From the NCBI GenBank assembly GCA_026119935.1, contig JALRMH010000049.1, forward strand, positions 186,001 through 250,000: DNA of 64,000 nucleotides, in the 5' to 3' direction. The position numbers were made by a program, and so were the translations under genes. The DNA comes from Endothia cerciana (Eukaryota; Ascomycota; Sordariomycetes; Diaporthales; Cryphonectriaceae). The notes beneath the pieces were generated by a model. It saw nothing but the letters and a program-made list of their open reading frames with translations. It was not told where the DNA came from and ran no database searches. This document shows positions 25,301-38,262 of the stretch, in pieces; positions within the stretch are counted from its first letter, which is position 1, and each line of letters begins with the position of its first letter.

Positions 25301-27252
25301 CAACTCATAACTCACCATGTTGGGCCGTGAGACGAGGGTAGTGAAGTTATCCTCAACGTTGGGTTGTGTGTAAAGCTTGGCCTCTGGTGCGCTGTCGTCG
25401 TCACCGAAGAGGAAACCAGTCGTGTTGGCTTGATCAAGACCAATATCGTAAAATCCAGTGCGAGATTTGGTCACTGGCATAGAATACCGGTTGACACTGT
25501 CCCAGTTATGGTTGAGTTAGCGGTCATCCCAACAGTTGAAGTGGTGGAAGTAGACTACAAGGAAGCTCGAGCGGTTCAGAAGCTCGACTTGGGTGAGAGA
25601 GACGAGAATGCCTAGAACTGATGCCCAAAAGGTGGCCACTTGACTCGTCTTCACAAGTTAAGACGAAGCAAAGGTGGCCCATGAAATATGGCACGAAAGA
25701 GAAAAGATCCTCGAGGAGCAGAAAGGGAGTGGGGGAAAGGGTTTGCGAGTTGTCGAGAGAAATAAACTTGATAAAGGTGGCGGAAGGAAAGAGGGAAAGA
25801 ATTGAGTCCAACAAGTTCCGAGATCTGGGGTTTTGTAGTCGGGCGATCTGCGACTTCGAAGGCGAACCGATCAATGGGGCTAGCAATCCAATTGTTCAAA
25901 CCCTCAATAATCTTGATCGAGGAACAATATCGAAGGGACTGAACGACTCGAACGCGATGTCCATTGAAAGGAGGCCTAAGATCGACATTGGAGCAGTGAG
26001 AACAATAGGTACGGCAACCGGTCTGGAGATGGGAATGAAGATGGCCAGGGCTCAACCAATTCCATCTCCCTCCTCTGAAAGAACGTACTCCTTGCCTTTA
26101 CAGCTTGCAAAGACCAGAGCAGAGCAAAAATCGCCCTTGTACCGCCAGCTCCAGTTTGTCTGCTATTGCAAAGCTATTGTGCAATGGCCACACGACCAAA
26201 CCTAATTTCCACTTGAAACTAAGGGGATACCAGAACTGGAAGGGAAAAATAAAAGAAGAAGAAGAAAAAGAAAAATTAAGAATAGAAGCCTACGTACGCG
26301 TTGGTTGATCGATGGGACGTAGGATCCTGGCGAACAGCCTCCTCCTTCTCGTCCTCATCACTGTTTCTTCTGGACGTCTGTTGCGACCATGACGGCAGCT
26401 GATCGTCGAAGGCAAAGCTGTTCAGTGGGATGCCCGACTGCGGCGATGCGAGGATGGAACCCGATCGTGCTGAGCGGCTGGCCATCCCAGGGGGAGACGT
26501 TAAGCTGGACAACGAGTATCGATTCGGCCGAGAGAACATAGAAGGGAATCCAGTCGGCATCTCGCGGTACTCGGGGGGTGTTGTTGGCTCGGATTGATGC
26601 CCAGCGAGTCTGCCGTGCTCCTCCATCATCTGCGAAAGCTCCACCTCGTGCTTCGCCATCTCGGCCTCGAAAAGTCGCTTCTGCTCCCGGATCTTCTCAT
26701 ATTCCATCCGCTTCTTTTCTATCTGCGGCGCCGTTAGCAGTTGTCGTTCCTAGGCATCGACGCTCGTCACCGGGTCCTTGTGCCCAAGGACCCTCCGCCC
26801 ATTGGGGGCTTCTTCAGTACAGAATCGGGGGCATTTCGAAAACACACGCACCAATTGCAATCGCTGCATTTCCTGCTGCAACATGGTCAGCACAGTTCAG
26901 TCAACGAGTTTTCTGCGAACTGCCAAAAACCCAGAGCAACTCGTGACTCTAGGTTGCGTCCGCGCCTGGGGTCTGGACAAGCCCGGAACAGACGCGCGAG
27001 CGCATAGACACCGGCCGCGACACGCACCTGATACTCCTGCTCTGGGCCGCGAGGACCCATATTCGATGACAATGTTGGTACACGCCCCGAGTCAGTGGTG
27101 AATCGACGGGAGAGGTTGGATCGGGGATCTTGGACGGGTTGTTGGAAGGTCTGGGAGAGGCGGTTGCGAGGAGGAGAGACGAGGGAGTTCATCGTGGTGG
27201 CATCGCTTCGTGGAGACTGCTGGGCTCGAAATCGCAACTCGTTGGGGTCCAT
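22360..27252 (-). CDS. Pumilio/PUF-family RNA-binding protein
   Basis: Six exons in my model: 27252-27028, 26875-26852, 26722-26298, 25496-25316, 24703-23782, 23732-22360; all junction phases agree and give 1049 aa. The N-terminus (MDPNELRFRAQQSPR) is disordered, then a charged helix (IEKKRMEYEKIREQKRLFEAE), and S/P-rich sequence containing NRYSMPVT and SANDIPTLK blocks. The last exon encodes eight PUF repeats with base-recognition triplets in CRYLQ, NYLCQ, TRALQ, NHVIQ, CCVLQ, NYVVQ, SNVIE and NYVIQ. The domain is most like yeast Puf4. PUF proteins bind UGUA-type sites in mRNA 3' UTRs and promote repression or decay. Exon 5 carries a TLSQGP tandem repeat and a GPA repeat. Introns 3 (801 bp) and 4 (612 bp) are much longer than others here. 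An ATG at 24730 (MASLTTTLQSS), 27 bp before the exon-5 acceptor and in frame, could start a shorter isoform. Confidence 0.88.
24130..24250 (-). repeat. 18-bp coding minisatellite (TLSQGP)n
   Basis: Tandem 18-bp units, plus-strand form GGACCCTGGGAGAGGGTA with one internal A/G variant, encode successive TLSQGP hexapeptides in the disordered linker of the PUF protein. About six units are present, with degenerate ends reading ALSQGP and TLSQAP. Eighteen is a multiple of three, so copy-number change keeps the frame. Confidence 0.9.
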
Positions 27253-30200
27253 CTTCGAAATGTTTCGTAAAACCAGCCCCCTGAAAATGGTCGGACAACC
27301 CCTCGGGCTTTTGGATGGATGTCTTCGTACACAGCCTAAATGGCACCGTTTTCTCGTCTACTAACCTCGGGCTTACCAGTGTTAGCATCGTGAGTCTTCA
27401 GAGTCTGAAGCAGTCTTGTGTCGGGCCCTTGCTGATCTGAGGTGGGGTGTGTCCAATGCTGGACTGGCGATTGACTTCGTCGCATCAACCAGATCCCGGC
27501 ACGGCATATGTGCCGTGCCGGAGGATGTCTGCACCTGGTGTATTCCTATCCTGTGAAGGGCTCATCCGCCCTCATCACGAACCAGGATTGGGGCAGTTGG
27601 CGAGGGGAGCCAGCGATCTTCCACAGGATGGGGATGCGCAGGGTTGCTCTGAATGCCCAGCCGGACAAGCTGCGGAGGGCCGACTCACCTAGATAACAAA
27701 CTATATGGCACAATCTGCGCCCTGGAGAGCCAGGAGCAGCAAGAGGGAAGGAATTCAAACGCGGGTCAAAGCGATCCGTGATCAATTTTGGATAAAAAAA
27801 GAGTGTGGGTGAAGGAGGTGAGGGACATAACAAGAAGACAGTAGAGGAGGGGGATTGGATGACTTGCCCAAAGGAGGACATGGAGGAACGAGTGCACCCA
27901 GCCGCAAGCGCTGCATCTGCATCTGCGCCTGCGCCTGGCCTCCAAGGGACGGGGACGAAGGGACGCTGGCTAGGCCAGGGGTTGTGGGGAATGGCACTAC
28001 GCCTGCTTGTCCTCGCCGGAGCGTGATTCCTTAGGTACCCCTGGCCCTTGCGCACTACTAACCTGGACACCAAGACCTTCACAGTGTGCTTCCTCCTGCA
28101 ACGCTCCCCCCCCTCCCTCTTGCAACAACATAAATAATGGCTATATAATGGGCATCTTCTTTGGTCAGCGAGCCTTGTTCAAGGCCCAGGGCCTTCACAA
28201 ATACCCGACTGTGTCGCTGATGGAGCAGCAGTCCTCCACAGGACCGCACGAGGTTATGTCGGGACATACTATGGTAGTCATCCAACCCCCTTTGCCTTTT
28301 CCTGCTGGTACAACTCCAACATAGCCCGCGGGGCGGTTGTGGAATAGTACTCAACGGCTCAGGTTCGAAACCACCGCTGCAGGAGGTACGCCAGCCTAGC
28401 GGCAGATCAATGAGCTCAACCGCCATCGGCGGTGTAGAGCAGTATTCCATACTGAGACCCAGATTTAGCCTGCTGCCCAACAGTCTGTCTACCATAGTAG
28501 GCCGGTGACGGCTGCACACGCGGTATGTTGCTTCTTATGTGCCTGCCAGCCACCTCGGTCGACTGGAGGGGCTGGACATCTGGAGGGCGGCACCGACTTG
28601 CAACGACCTGATTACGAATAGCTTCTATCCTTCGCCACGCGTGTTCGAGGCTCGAGGCTTACATACTACTTGTCCGACCAGGCGACGTGCATTGCAGCGT
28701 TGAGACGTCGGTGGGTTCAATGGGTCCTGATCACCTGGTCAGGTCCCGTCAGTTCTGTCTCCTGCAGCGGCGTTACCACTGCACCCTCCTAGATGCAGCA
28801 TACGCGCATTGTATTGGGTCCCTGAAACTATACCTCCTCGCGTGTAACCTCATCTCTCTATCAGGTACCTCCACCTGCATTAGGACGAACTCTGACATTG
28901 TGCGAGAGGGCGGCGGAGTGTGAATATCAGCTACAAGTCCCCCTTCTGCGCATACAAGTCTTGGTTGCTCCACACACCAGACGCTCGAAACCATACAAAA
29001 GATGCATGGCTCACCAATACGGCGCACGTTCCGCAAGAACGCACGCTCTTGGAATATCTGGTCCCGAAAAATCGCCTTCCGATCGTCGCACGGCCATTGA
29101 GGGGGGGATTAGCCGACGGACCACAATCTAGAAGATCGACCTTGCTCGCTTACTACATCGTATCCCCCCCTCCTAACACCCCCAGATTTTAGATGTCTGT
29201 CCCGGTTCCTATCCTCGTGTTTTAGAACACAAAGTAGTCTCAGGAATGGGCTGCCCAACCCGGCGACCTAGTGGTACTCACACAATCCAGCTGCCATTCG
29301 CTGAACTAACCTCCGGCCTGTCATCCCATGCCACAATGTGTCGAGCCATCCAAACCGTAGATCACCCGGGGGAGCGAACAAACCTTACAATGTACTATTT
29401 TAGAGGATTCCAAGGTTCTCGGCCCGCTGGATCAGATCCCAGGGATCAGAGCTGACCCGACCAAGAGCTGATCCCCCACCTTGGGCACTTGCAGGCATGG
29501 CGCCATTCTGGTCTTGATCGAACTGGCAGGGGAGATACTGGCAATCCCACAGGCGTGTCGCGGCTATTCGTGAATTTCTTTGGCGTGTTCATTTCCTTTC
29601 TCTCCTTCTCCCTCCCGACCACAACTTCATCCTGGCCGGCGGTCGTTCCTACAGAATCCTGGTATAGGGGCTTGTACATAGTATCAGTCACTCTTCACAA
29701 GCCCATCTTGGGGCCCCCCACCGATACCCTATTGTTGTGGGCCTCGCGTGGTCTGCAGGATCTACATACGTACGCGCAGATTCCCACCCCTCTCGTGGCC
29801 TGCCAGCATCGTCAGTGAGATCTTAGATCAGCAAATAGCACCACCCAGGCAGGAGAGCTTGCAGGAGGGAGTGGCGACTGAGGCTCAAAACGCCCCCTCA
29901 TTCACCGACTTTTGACGTGTGTCAGTGGAGAAGGAGGAGCATACTAGGGCTGCACTGCAATGCGATGCACAACAAGACGTCGACATGTCACGGCTCAACT
30001 GGTCGATCACTCCAAGCCAGCATGGGAAATTGCTTCTCCTAGTATGTGGAGGGGCGGGGGGACTGAGTCAGGGCTAAAGGTACCGCTCGATAACGGAATG
30101 GGCATCGGGAGAGCACTTTCGCAAGATGAACTGTACAGTAATCCAATCCTCGTTGCCGAGTTTCACTCAAGGTTAGTAGAAGCCGATGAGAAGAACTCGG

Positions 30201-30973
30201 CTTCCCAGACCTCCTGCCCCCCTTCCCTCGAGACAATCAAAAGGCACAAGGTTTACCTGGGTACCCAATCTCTGCCGAACGCCTGAAATGTAGTCGACGA
30301 AGCCTCAGAGAAGGTACCATATGATACTACTCTTCTAGTTGATTTCGGGCTCGCAAATATCTAGCCGGATATGGGCAGCATGGTTCATGCCCTCAGCCTG
30401 TCTACCGCTTTTAGGATACTGTAGTAAGAGGTATGTATAGAGCCGATTCGCCATCACAACACATCTGCAAGGCATCCGTCCACACGAAGATTGCCTCGAA
30501 GATCACACTGCGCTAATACACCCTCAGAACTACGTCATATATAGAAATTCACCGCCTGGAGAACCGGATGGTACGGCATCTCGGCTCATAGTTCGAGGTT
30601 GAAAGTGCACTGCGTAGTAGGAATAATCCTACTATATGCCGTGCCTACATCGAAAAGTTCGACTTGGCCACGAAAAGGCCAAAACGTCATGACTCGTCCT
30701 TGCACAGAGTTGAAGCTCCTGTATGGACTACGGCAGAGAACCAGCAGCCGGTCTTGTCAGTGCTGTCACACTCCATGCAGACACTTTCATACTGAAGTGG
30801 ACGTGCGCTAGCAGGGATGACTATTCGATGCGCCCCTGAGTGCCTGATCAATTTCTTATCTTATCGGCGTCACTGCCCCAAAAAGTCCCCGCGGCACGAA
30901 AAGCCTCCAAATTCTTGAACTCGACGTTGCAGACTTCACCAGAACCGCAGGCGACCATGAGAAGGAGACCAAG
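27253..30973. other. Divergent intergenic region between PUF and Pol III subunit genes
   Basis: About 3.7 kb between two divergently transcribed genes. Several short frames exist, but none has a domain or linked exons. The PUF-proximal part likely holds its promoter and leader. The RPC2-proximal part could hide a short first exon of RPC2: the frame upstream of 30974 is open back to 30848 without any ATG. Confidence 0.45.
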
Positions 30974-33900
30974 ATGCCCATGATCCAGGACGACGGCTTC
31001 GAGGCCCTCTTGGAGCCCTTCTACAATGGGAAGAAGCTGACAGACCCCATCTCCACCAAGGAGGACAAGTACCAGCTCCTGCCGGCATTCTTGAAAGTCA
31101 AGGGTGAGCAAGCAACTTGGACACTGTCTGCGCCGAGTTGATGTATGGGGCCATGTCACTCACTATTCCTTGCAGGTCTCATCAAACAGCATATTGACTC
31201 ATACAACTACTTCGTCGAGCAAGACATCAAGGAGATCGTCAAGGCGAACCGCATCATTCGCAGCGATGTCGACAGCGGCTTCTACCTCGAGTTCCTCGAC
31301 ATCCGAGTCGAAAAGCCCACCAGGGCAGACCAGGCGTCTTCCTACAAAGCTAAGAGCCATGTCACGCCTATGGAGTGCCGACTGCGGGACATGACCTATG
31401 CGGCTCCGATTGTCATCGACATTGCCTATATTCGCGACAGGAAGAAGATCATCCGGCGGAATGTCCTGCTTGGTCGCATGCCCATCATGCTCAAGAGCTC
31501 GAAATGTGTCCTGGCTGGTGCGCCAAACTCGCAGATGGAGCTCATGAACGAGTGCCCCTTGGACCCTGGCGGCTACTTCATCATCGGAGGAACGGAGAAG
31601 GTCATTCTTATCCAGGAACAGCTAAGCAAGAACCGAGTGATCGTAGAAGCGGACGACAAGAAGGAGACCATACAAGCTTCCGTCACAAGCTCCACGCATG
31701 AGAGAAAGTCGAAAACATATGTCATCCTTAAGAAGGATCGTATGGTGCTACGACATAACATCATTGTCGAGGACATCCCCATCGCCATTGTCCTGAAGGC
31801 CCTTGGTGGTCTCTCAGACTACGAGATCATGCAGCTGGTAGCTGGCCCAGACGGCCGCTACCAGGATGACTTCTCTCTCAACTTCGACGAAGCAACCAAG
31901 GTCGGCGTGTTCACACAGCAGCAGGCCCTCGAGTACATAGGCACACGGGTCAAGATGGGATCGAAGACCAAGCCCCAATTCGGTGCTGCCCCTCGGCGCA
32001 ACAACATTGAGGAGGGTCTCGATGCACTTGCCAACATTGTACTTGCCCACGTGCCTATCGAGGGCCTTGACTTCTACCCAAAAGCTGTCTACGTGGCAGT
32101 GATGGTGCGAAGAGTACTCATGGCCTCGCATGATCCCAAATTAGTTGACGATCGCGACTTTGTTGGTAACAAGCGGCTCGAATTGGCTGGGCAGATGTTG
32201 TCACTTCTCTTTGAGGACCTCTTCAAACAGTTTCAGGGGAACCTGAAGAACCTGATAGACAAAGTCTTCAAGAAGCCCACCAAAGCTGTTGCTTTTGACC
32301 CTCTGACGCACATTAGCTCGTCGGGAAGCTATATCACGCAAGGCATGAATCGAGCCATCCAGTCCGGCAATTGGAGTGTTAAGCGATTCAACATGAACCG
32401 GGCTGGCGTGACGCACGTGCTGAGTCGCCTCAGTTATATTGCCGCGCTTGGTATGATGACCAGAATCACTAGTCAGTTCGAAAAGACAAGGAAGGTATCC
32501 GGGCCCCGAGCCCTGCAGCCGTCACAATGGGGAATGCTGTGCACCTCGGATACCCCTGAAGGAGAGGCTTGTGGTCTGGTCAAGAATTTGGCCTTGATGA
32601 CCCACATCACGGTCGAATCTGGCGAAGAGCCCGTCAAGAAGTTCATCCTCACCATGGACTGCGAAGTGGAACCGATTCGCAACTTTGCTGGATCAGAGAT
32701 ACATCAACCAGGCGGATACATTATCGCTGTCAACGGAACGCCATACGCACTGACCAGCCATCCGAAGCGATTCGCTGCCAGGTTCAGAACCATGCGCCGC
32801 CGGGGCTTCATAGACCCATTCGTGAGCCTCAACGTGAACTCCCACTTCAAGACGATCTTCATCGCAACCGACGAAGGGAGAGTCTGTCGCCCATACATCA
32901 TCGTTCAGAACGGTGCTTCAACGTTGCGACCCGACCACCTCAGACTTCTGCAGAAGGGCGAGGTTGGTTTTGACGACTTCCTCCGCAATGGAATCGTCGA
33001 GTATCTTGACGTCAACGAAGAGAACGATACTCTCATCGCTTTGTACGAATCGGACATCACGAAGAGCACAACTCACGTAGAGATCGAGCCCTTCACCATC
33101 CTCGGTGCTGTTGCTGGTCTCATCCCGTTCCCTCATCATAACCAGTCTCCCCGGAACACGTATCAGTGCGCTATGGGTAAACAAGCCATCGGCGCCATTG
33201 CTTACAACCAGTTCAATCGAATCGACACCCTTCTCTACACATTAGTGTACCCACAACGGCCGATGGTCATAAGCAAGACGATCGAACTGACGAGCTATGA
33301 CAAGCTGCCGGCCGGTCACAATGCGACAGTCGTCGTCATGTCCTACTCGGGCTACGATATTGAAGATGCGCTGGTCTTGAACAAGGCATCGTGCGATCGA
33401 GGATTCGGGCGATGCCAGGTCTTCCGCAAATATACTGCTGAGATGCAGAGATACACTAACGGCCGTTCGGAGCGAGTAGGACAACCTGAAGCCGACCCTG
33501 TGTCCAAACAGAAGATCGCGAAGCATGAGGTCCTGGATTCTGACGGTCTCGCGAGGGTCGGCTGGCAGGTGCACAGTGGCGAGACCATGATCAAAAAGGA
33601 GACGCCCCTCGACACTGGGCAGAACACCATCCCAGGGGACAAGGGGACCAACGACTTCCGCGATACCTCCATCCCCTACCGCATTCCAGACCCAGCTTAT
33701 ATCGACAAGGTCCTCGTCACGCAAACGGAAAAGGAGACTGTTCTGGTCAAGGTTCAAACGCGACAAACTCGGCGTCCCGAGCTCGGTGACAAGTTCTCGT
33801 CTCGTCACGGACAGAAGGGTGTCGTCGGCATCATAGTTGACCAGGAGGACTTACCCTTCAGCGATCAAGGTCTCGTGCCCGACATCATCATGAACCCTCA

Positions 33901-34522
33901 CGGTTTCCCCTCCCGAATGACAGTCGGGAAACTGCTCGAGTGTCTGACCGGCAAAGCCTCCATCGTTCACGGACGCAAGCAGTACGGTTATGGCGACGCA
34001 TTCCGATCCCACCCGGTCGAGGAAGTTAGTAAAGTCCTCGTCGACTACGGCTTCTCATGGGAAGGCAAGGACTACTTCACTTCCGGCATCACGGGTGAGC
34101 CCCTCGAAGCGTACATCTTCAACGGTCCCATCTTCTACCAGCGCCTCAAGCACATGGTGCAGGACAAGATGCATTCCCGGGCGCGCGGCCCGCGCGCCAT
34201 CCTCACGAGGCAGCCTACCGAGGGTCGTTCGCGCGATGGCGGTCTGCGTCTGGGAGAAATGGAACGTGATTGTCTGATTGCCTATGGCGCATCGCAGCTC
34301 CTACTCGAGCGGCTGATGCACAGCTCTGATGGCACGAGTATCGACATCTGCCAGCGGTGCGGGCTGTTTGGGTACAAGGGGTACTGTCAGACCTGCAAGA
34401 GCACCAGAGAGGTCACGCAGATGACGATGCCATACGCTGCGAAGCTGTTGGTTCAGGAGCTGATCTCGATGAACGTTGGCGTGCGGTTGCAGATGGAGGA
34501 CGAATTCCCCCATCCCAGGTGA
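30974..34522 (+). CDS. RET1: DNA-directed RNA polymerase III subunit RPC2 (second largest)
   Basis: Two exons: 30974-31103 and 31176-34522, with a 72-bp intron (GTGAGC...GCAG, phase 1) inside LPAFLKVKG-LIKQH; 1158 aa against about 1150 in yeast. Almost every block of the beta-type subunit is present: ECPLDPGGYFIIGGTEKV, QEQLSKNR, SSTHERKSKTY, the fork region RVSGPRALQPSQ-like segment, CTSDTPEGEACGLVKNLALM, NQSPRNTYQCAMGKQ, the hybrid-binding GDKFSSRHGQKG, RARGPRAILTRQPTEGRSRDGG, and a C-terminal zinc site (CQRCGLFGYKGYCQTC). It forms half of the Pol III active centre and transcribes tRNA and 5S genes in the nucleus. The start is the first in-frame ATG; homologues often have some 10-20 more residues, so an additional upstream exon is possible. 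Confidence 0.96.
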
Positions 34523-35060
34523 TTAGGTGTCGCCCAGGAGCCGAGACAGCCTGAGAGGCAGGCGTACCTTTGTCATCGTCTGAGAAGATGACCACAGACA
34601 AAACGTCCTTTTGCACAGCGATATGGCGTCCGGGTTTGGATGGGTAAAACCAATACCATTCAGGTACATATGACTACTTAGTCCTCATAGTAAGCCCGAT
34701 GAAGGGCATTGATATTACTACTCACCACTGAACCATTTCAGTTGAAAATTCCTGATCATGAGAAAATCGCACCATGGAGGTAAGTACGCGGATACGCGGC
34801 GTTGTAGACATAATCAACCATCTGACATACATGCTTCTAGTGGGCGCGTAGTGCTGGAAAATGTAAGAAGACTTAGATCAATAATAACAAAAAAAAAAAT
34901 TTAAAAAAAAATTTAGGAAACAGGACAGAAAGATTGAAGAGCAGATCACGAAGCCTTAGACCATTGTTTAAGCAGTGTATGGAGGAGGTGACAATGGCGT
35001 GCGCATTCGCTATCCATCAATATCATTGCTCATAACATCGTATCTGCTCATCGCCTTCCA
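34523..35060. other. Convergent intergenic region (RPC2 / RAD57 3' flanks)
   Basis: This 540-bp stretch holds the 3' flanks of both genes. An A-rich stretch interrupted by TTT lies at about 34889-34915. Nothing else is visible. Confidence 0.6.
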
Positions 35061-36654
35061 CTACATCCCCTTACTTCGCCTCCCCCTAAGTATACCCTTC
35101 AACCCTCCCATATTGATCTCGAACTCGTCCGCACCCTCCAGCCCAGGCCCCATCCCCTCGACATGCGGCGCAAACACGACCTTGGCCCACCTCCTCCACG
35201 TCTTGATCGTCGCACCGCCCCCGTCGTCCTGCGCGTAACGCGACCGCCCGTACCGCGGCGCCTTGAACAGCGCAATCCGGCACGCGGTCTGCGTCGCCCA
35301 GACCAGGCCCAGGCTGGGCGTCTTCAGAGACCCTTGTGTAGGGTCGTCGCCCCAGCCGGTGAACCAGCGCTGCTGGTGATCGAACGCCAACGCAGGCGGC
35401 GCGGATGGGTCAACGACCTCGTCGGGCGGCGGCGGCGGGGCGCGGGGACGGGGCGGTTCCTCGTCATCCTCCTCGTGCGTGAACGATAAGCTTGACCGCG
35501 GCAGCGCGTCGGCCATCGACGAGGTGGGCTCGGCGGGCGGCATCGGCGCCAGCGGATTCTTACTCCACGCCGCGAGGGGCGAGTCCTCCGGCCCCTGCCT
35601 ACCCCGAGCCCTCTGCACTCCCGGCGTGGCGACAGTCCGGTCCGTGGCAGGTGGTGGTTGTGGTTGGCTCCTAGGCAGCGACGGACTCCCCACCGCCCCG
35701 AAGCGATCCGCCACCTGGTTTGATACCACCACGGCCAGGTTGTGCTTCATCGCCAGGTCGCGCAGCAGCATGCCGAGCCTCACGAGCTCCGCGCCGCGGG
35801 CGCCCATGTTCGAGCCCTGCGCCCTGCTGCCGGAGGCGGCGGGGCCGCGGTCGAACTCGGCGCGGTAGTTGGCCGCGACGCTGTCCAGGACGATGAGCCC
35901 GACGTCGCGCCGCTCGACCTCCACGGGCACCTGGTAGGTGAGGATGTGCTCCTGGGACTCCAGGTCGGGGGTCGTCGTGCTGGCGATGCCGTCGAGGGAG
36001 GGCCTCCGGCCGGCGGGCAGGGAGGACAGGAGGGGGTTGTGCGTGAGCATCTGCGCGAGGCGGCGCGTGGATAGGGGGGCCTCGGTGGAGATGTAGAGGG
36101 CGCGCCGGCCGGTACCGTGCGGCGGGGGCAGCTGGACGGCCAGGAGGAGGGAGAGCAGCATCTGCGTCTTGCCGGCGCCGGCCTCCCCCGCGATCTCGGT
36201 GATATAGCCCGTCGGTATCCCACCGCGGAGGGAGGCGTCGAGGGCCGGGTCGAGGGTGCTGATGGTGGACCATTGGGACTTGAGAGCGGCGTGGGTGTGT
36301 CGGAGAGGGGGGACGTGGTGGGCCTCCTTTCGGGCGCCATCCCCGCCTGTTCTCGCGGCTGGTCCATGGTCCTTGTCTGAGACGCCCAGGTCTGAGTGCA
36401 GTGCGCCCAGCACGTCGTTGCACAGCCGCTTCAGGTCCAGCAGTGGCAGCTGGGTCCGCTTGCAGATGTCTGCCACCTCCAGGGTGAGTAGGTCGGTAGT
36501 TGTCTGAGGCAGGACTGGTGTCAGCCTGTTGCACCTAAATACCTTTGGGGGCCAATGACACTGGTCCTACCACCTGTTGCCTCTCCAGCGCGGGGATGAG
36601 GCTTGCATACTGGCTGACGGGGAAGCTCGGCAAGACGCGTAGAAGGTCGGTCAT
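35061..36654 (-). CDS. RAD57: Rad57-like DNA repair protein (RecA/Rad51 paralogue)
   Basis: Two exons: 36654-36574 and 36503-35061. The 70-bp intron (GTGGTA...CAG, phase 0, GCTGAC branch site) joins ALERQQ to TTTDLLTLEVADICKRTQL, a typical N-terminal block of fungal Rad57. The product is 507 aa. Walker A is GEAGAGKT at residues 133-140, within GGIPTGYITEIAGE; Walker B is GLIVLDSVAANYR. VVVSNQVADRFG follows, then a proline-rich insertion, and the core resumes at SLGLVWATQTACRIALFK. Rad55-Rad57 heterodimers assist Rad51 filament assembly in homologous recombination. The first-exon donor is non-ideal but the only one giving a sensible frame and intron length. A Rad51-paralogue assignment is firm; Rad57 rather than another paralogue is likely. 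Confidence 0.88.
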
Positions 36655-38262
36655 GGGTAGGTGTTTCTTGTGAGCCTCATGAGGGAGTATGACTGCCGCG
36701 TGCCAGAGGGGTATAATTTTCTTCCTTCTTTCTTTCCCGGGCTCTGAACTGTGAAGATGGGCCGCGTGCTGTGGAGGTCGGTGCTGTTGCTGGAGTGGTG
36801 TATCTGATGCTAAAAGTCACGGGCGTCCTGGTGCGGCTCCAGAAAAGCTCTACCCCTGCCTGACCCTTGCTTAAGCCTCCTTCTCAACGACTCCCTCCGC
36901 CCTAGCCGACCACCAAAGGCAGTGGCTAGCTTCTTCATAACGATCCAGTTCTGGTCGTGGTCATAGGCGCAGGAGTGTCCTGTTACTCTATGTCTAATAT
37001 TCCTAGCTATTTCTGGACGCTGCGCGGTGCTAGCCCCAGGGCCTCGGATGGGGATGAGTCTAGGCAGGGACATGACTATTGAAAAAAAAGACTCTAGTAC
37101 TACAGTTGGGACCTTTGTCAATTGGAAGCCCTCAGACTCAGAATATTCCCTAGCCATCGAGACGACTGTAGACTCCGGTGCCCCTCCTATAGGCCCTGCG
37201 ATCTCACCACAATCAAGGCAGTGCTCAAATGATTACCCCACAGAAAGAGCCTGCAAGGGATGACGTTCAGATGGTGTCACAGTGGAAAGGGAAAAATCTG
37301 GTTTGCCTGAATGTAGATGAGTGGTGATCAGTCCAGATGGGAGAACCATCACCTCCCCAACCCCCCCCCCCCCCCCCACCAATGAAAAGAGTCAAACATG
37401 ACTATCCTAAGTGGTGTATAACCAGACCCAGAGGCACAATGGCGAGCTGTAGCTCGTGGACAACCAGGCTGCCAGGCTAAGCGGCAAAATATTCGTCGTT
37501 TGCCCATGACACCTCAGCCTCACAGAGAGGTGGCAGGCAGCCAATCTCTTCGACATTGCTGTGATACCATACGGTACCACTGTACATAGGGGCCATCTGC
37601 TTAGGTAACCGACAAGCTTTTCACCCTTCTCTGCATTACATCATATCCCAGGGGACACTACCCCGCGGCCCACCCTTCTGGGAGCACCCCAGGAACCGGG
37701 GATGCCACTATGGGAGGGCTGGAACCTCCCAGGCATGAATGTGAAGGCCCCTGGCTGCTATAGAGATCACCATCAACTGGAACAGAGGCTGCAGTGGCCT
37801 CACTTGTGTGTCCTACAGCCTCAGGTTACCCAGGGATAAGCAGAGCAACCTCACGAGGGGTAGTGGGCAGGTGGGCCAGAGCGGCGGCTGGGACGACAGG
37901 GATCCTTCCACCTGCTGCTGGGGTCCGCTGGCTGTTGCTAGCAGTTTCGCTGGATCGAATTCGAGAAGCTTCTCCCAACTGCTAGCGCCCCACTTCGAAA
38001 CTGCTGCAGCTTTGAGCGCCCGTTTATATTTCTGCCTCAATGCTCTCCCACCTCCTGGCTGGAATTCTCGTTCTACATCAACACAAAAAAACAAGCCTCT
38101 CTACCACCTTTTCCTACTCTCTTCATTTTCACATCGAGAGCTTCGCATCCTCTCTTGTGCATTCTTGACACGACTCTTCTGTGATACCCCACACCCTTCT
38201 ACCTACAACGATTCCCACCCCCACAATACCACACCCTTCTACTACTACGCACAACAATCACC
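36655..38262. other. Divergent intergenic region with HSP70 promoter
   Basis: This 1.6-kb stretch lies between RAD57 (minus) and HSP70 (plus). It contains a 17-base C run at 37361-37377, the heat-shock element at 37959-37973, a TATA-like TTATATT at 38024-38030 and a long CT/CA-rich leader just before the HSP70 ATG. No extra gene is supported. Confidence 0.6.
37959..37973 (+). promoter_or_regulatory. Heat-shock element (three perfect alternating units)
   Basis: ATTCG-AGAAG-CTTCT is a contiguous nTTCn-nGAAn-nTTCn array, the canonical binding site for trimeric heat-shock factor. It lies about 290 bp upstream of the HSP70 ATG and about 50 bp upstream of a TATA-like TTATATT (38024-38030). Hsf1 control of HSP70 is well established in fungi. 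Confidence 0.8.

Noticed and set aside
30848..30973. Open extension upstream of the RPC2 start
   Set aside because: It is in frame but has no ATG and no clear homology; kept out of the model, though an upstream exon cannot be excluded.
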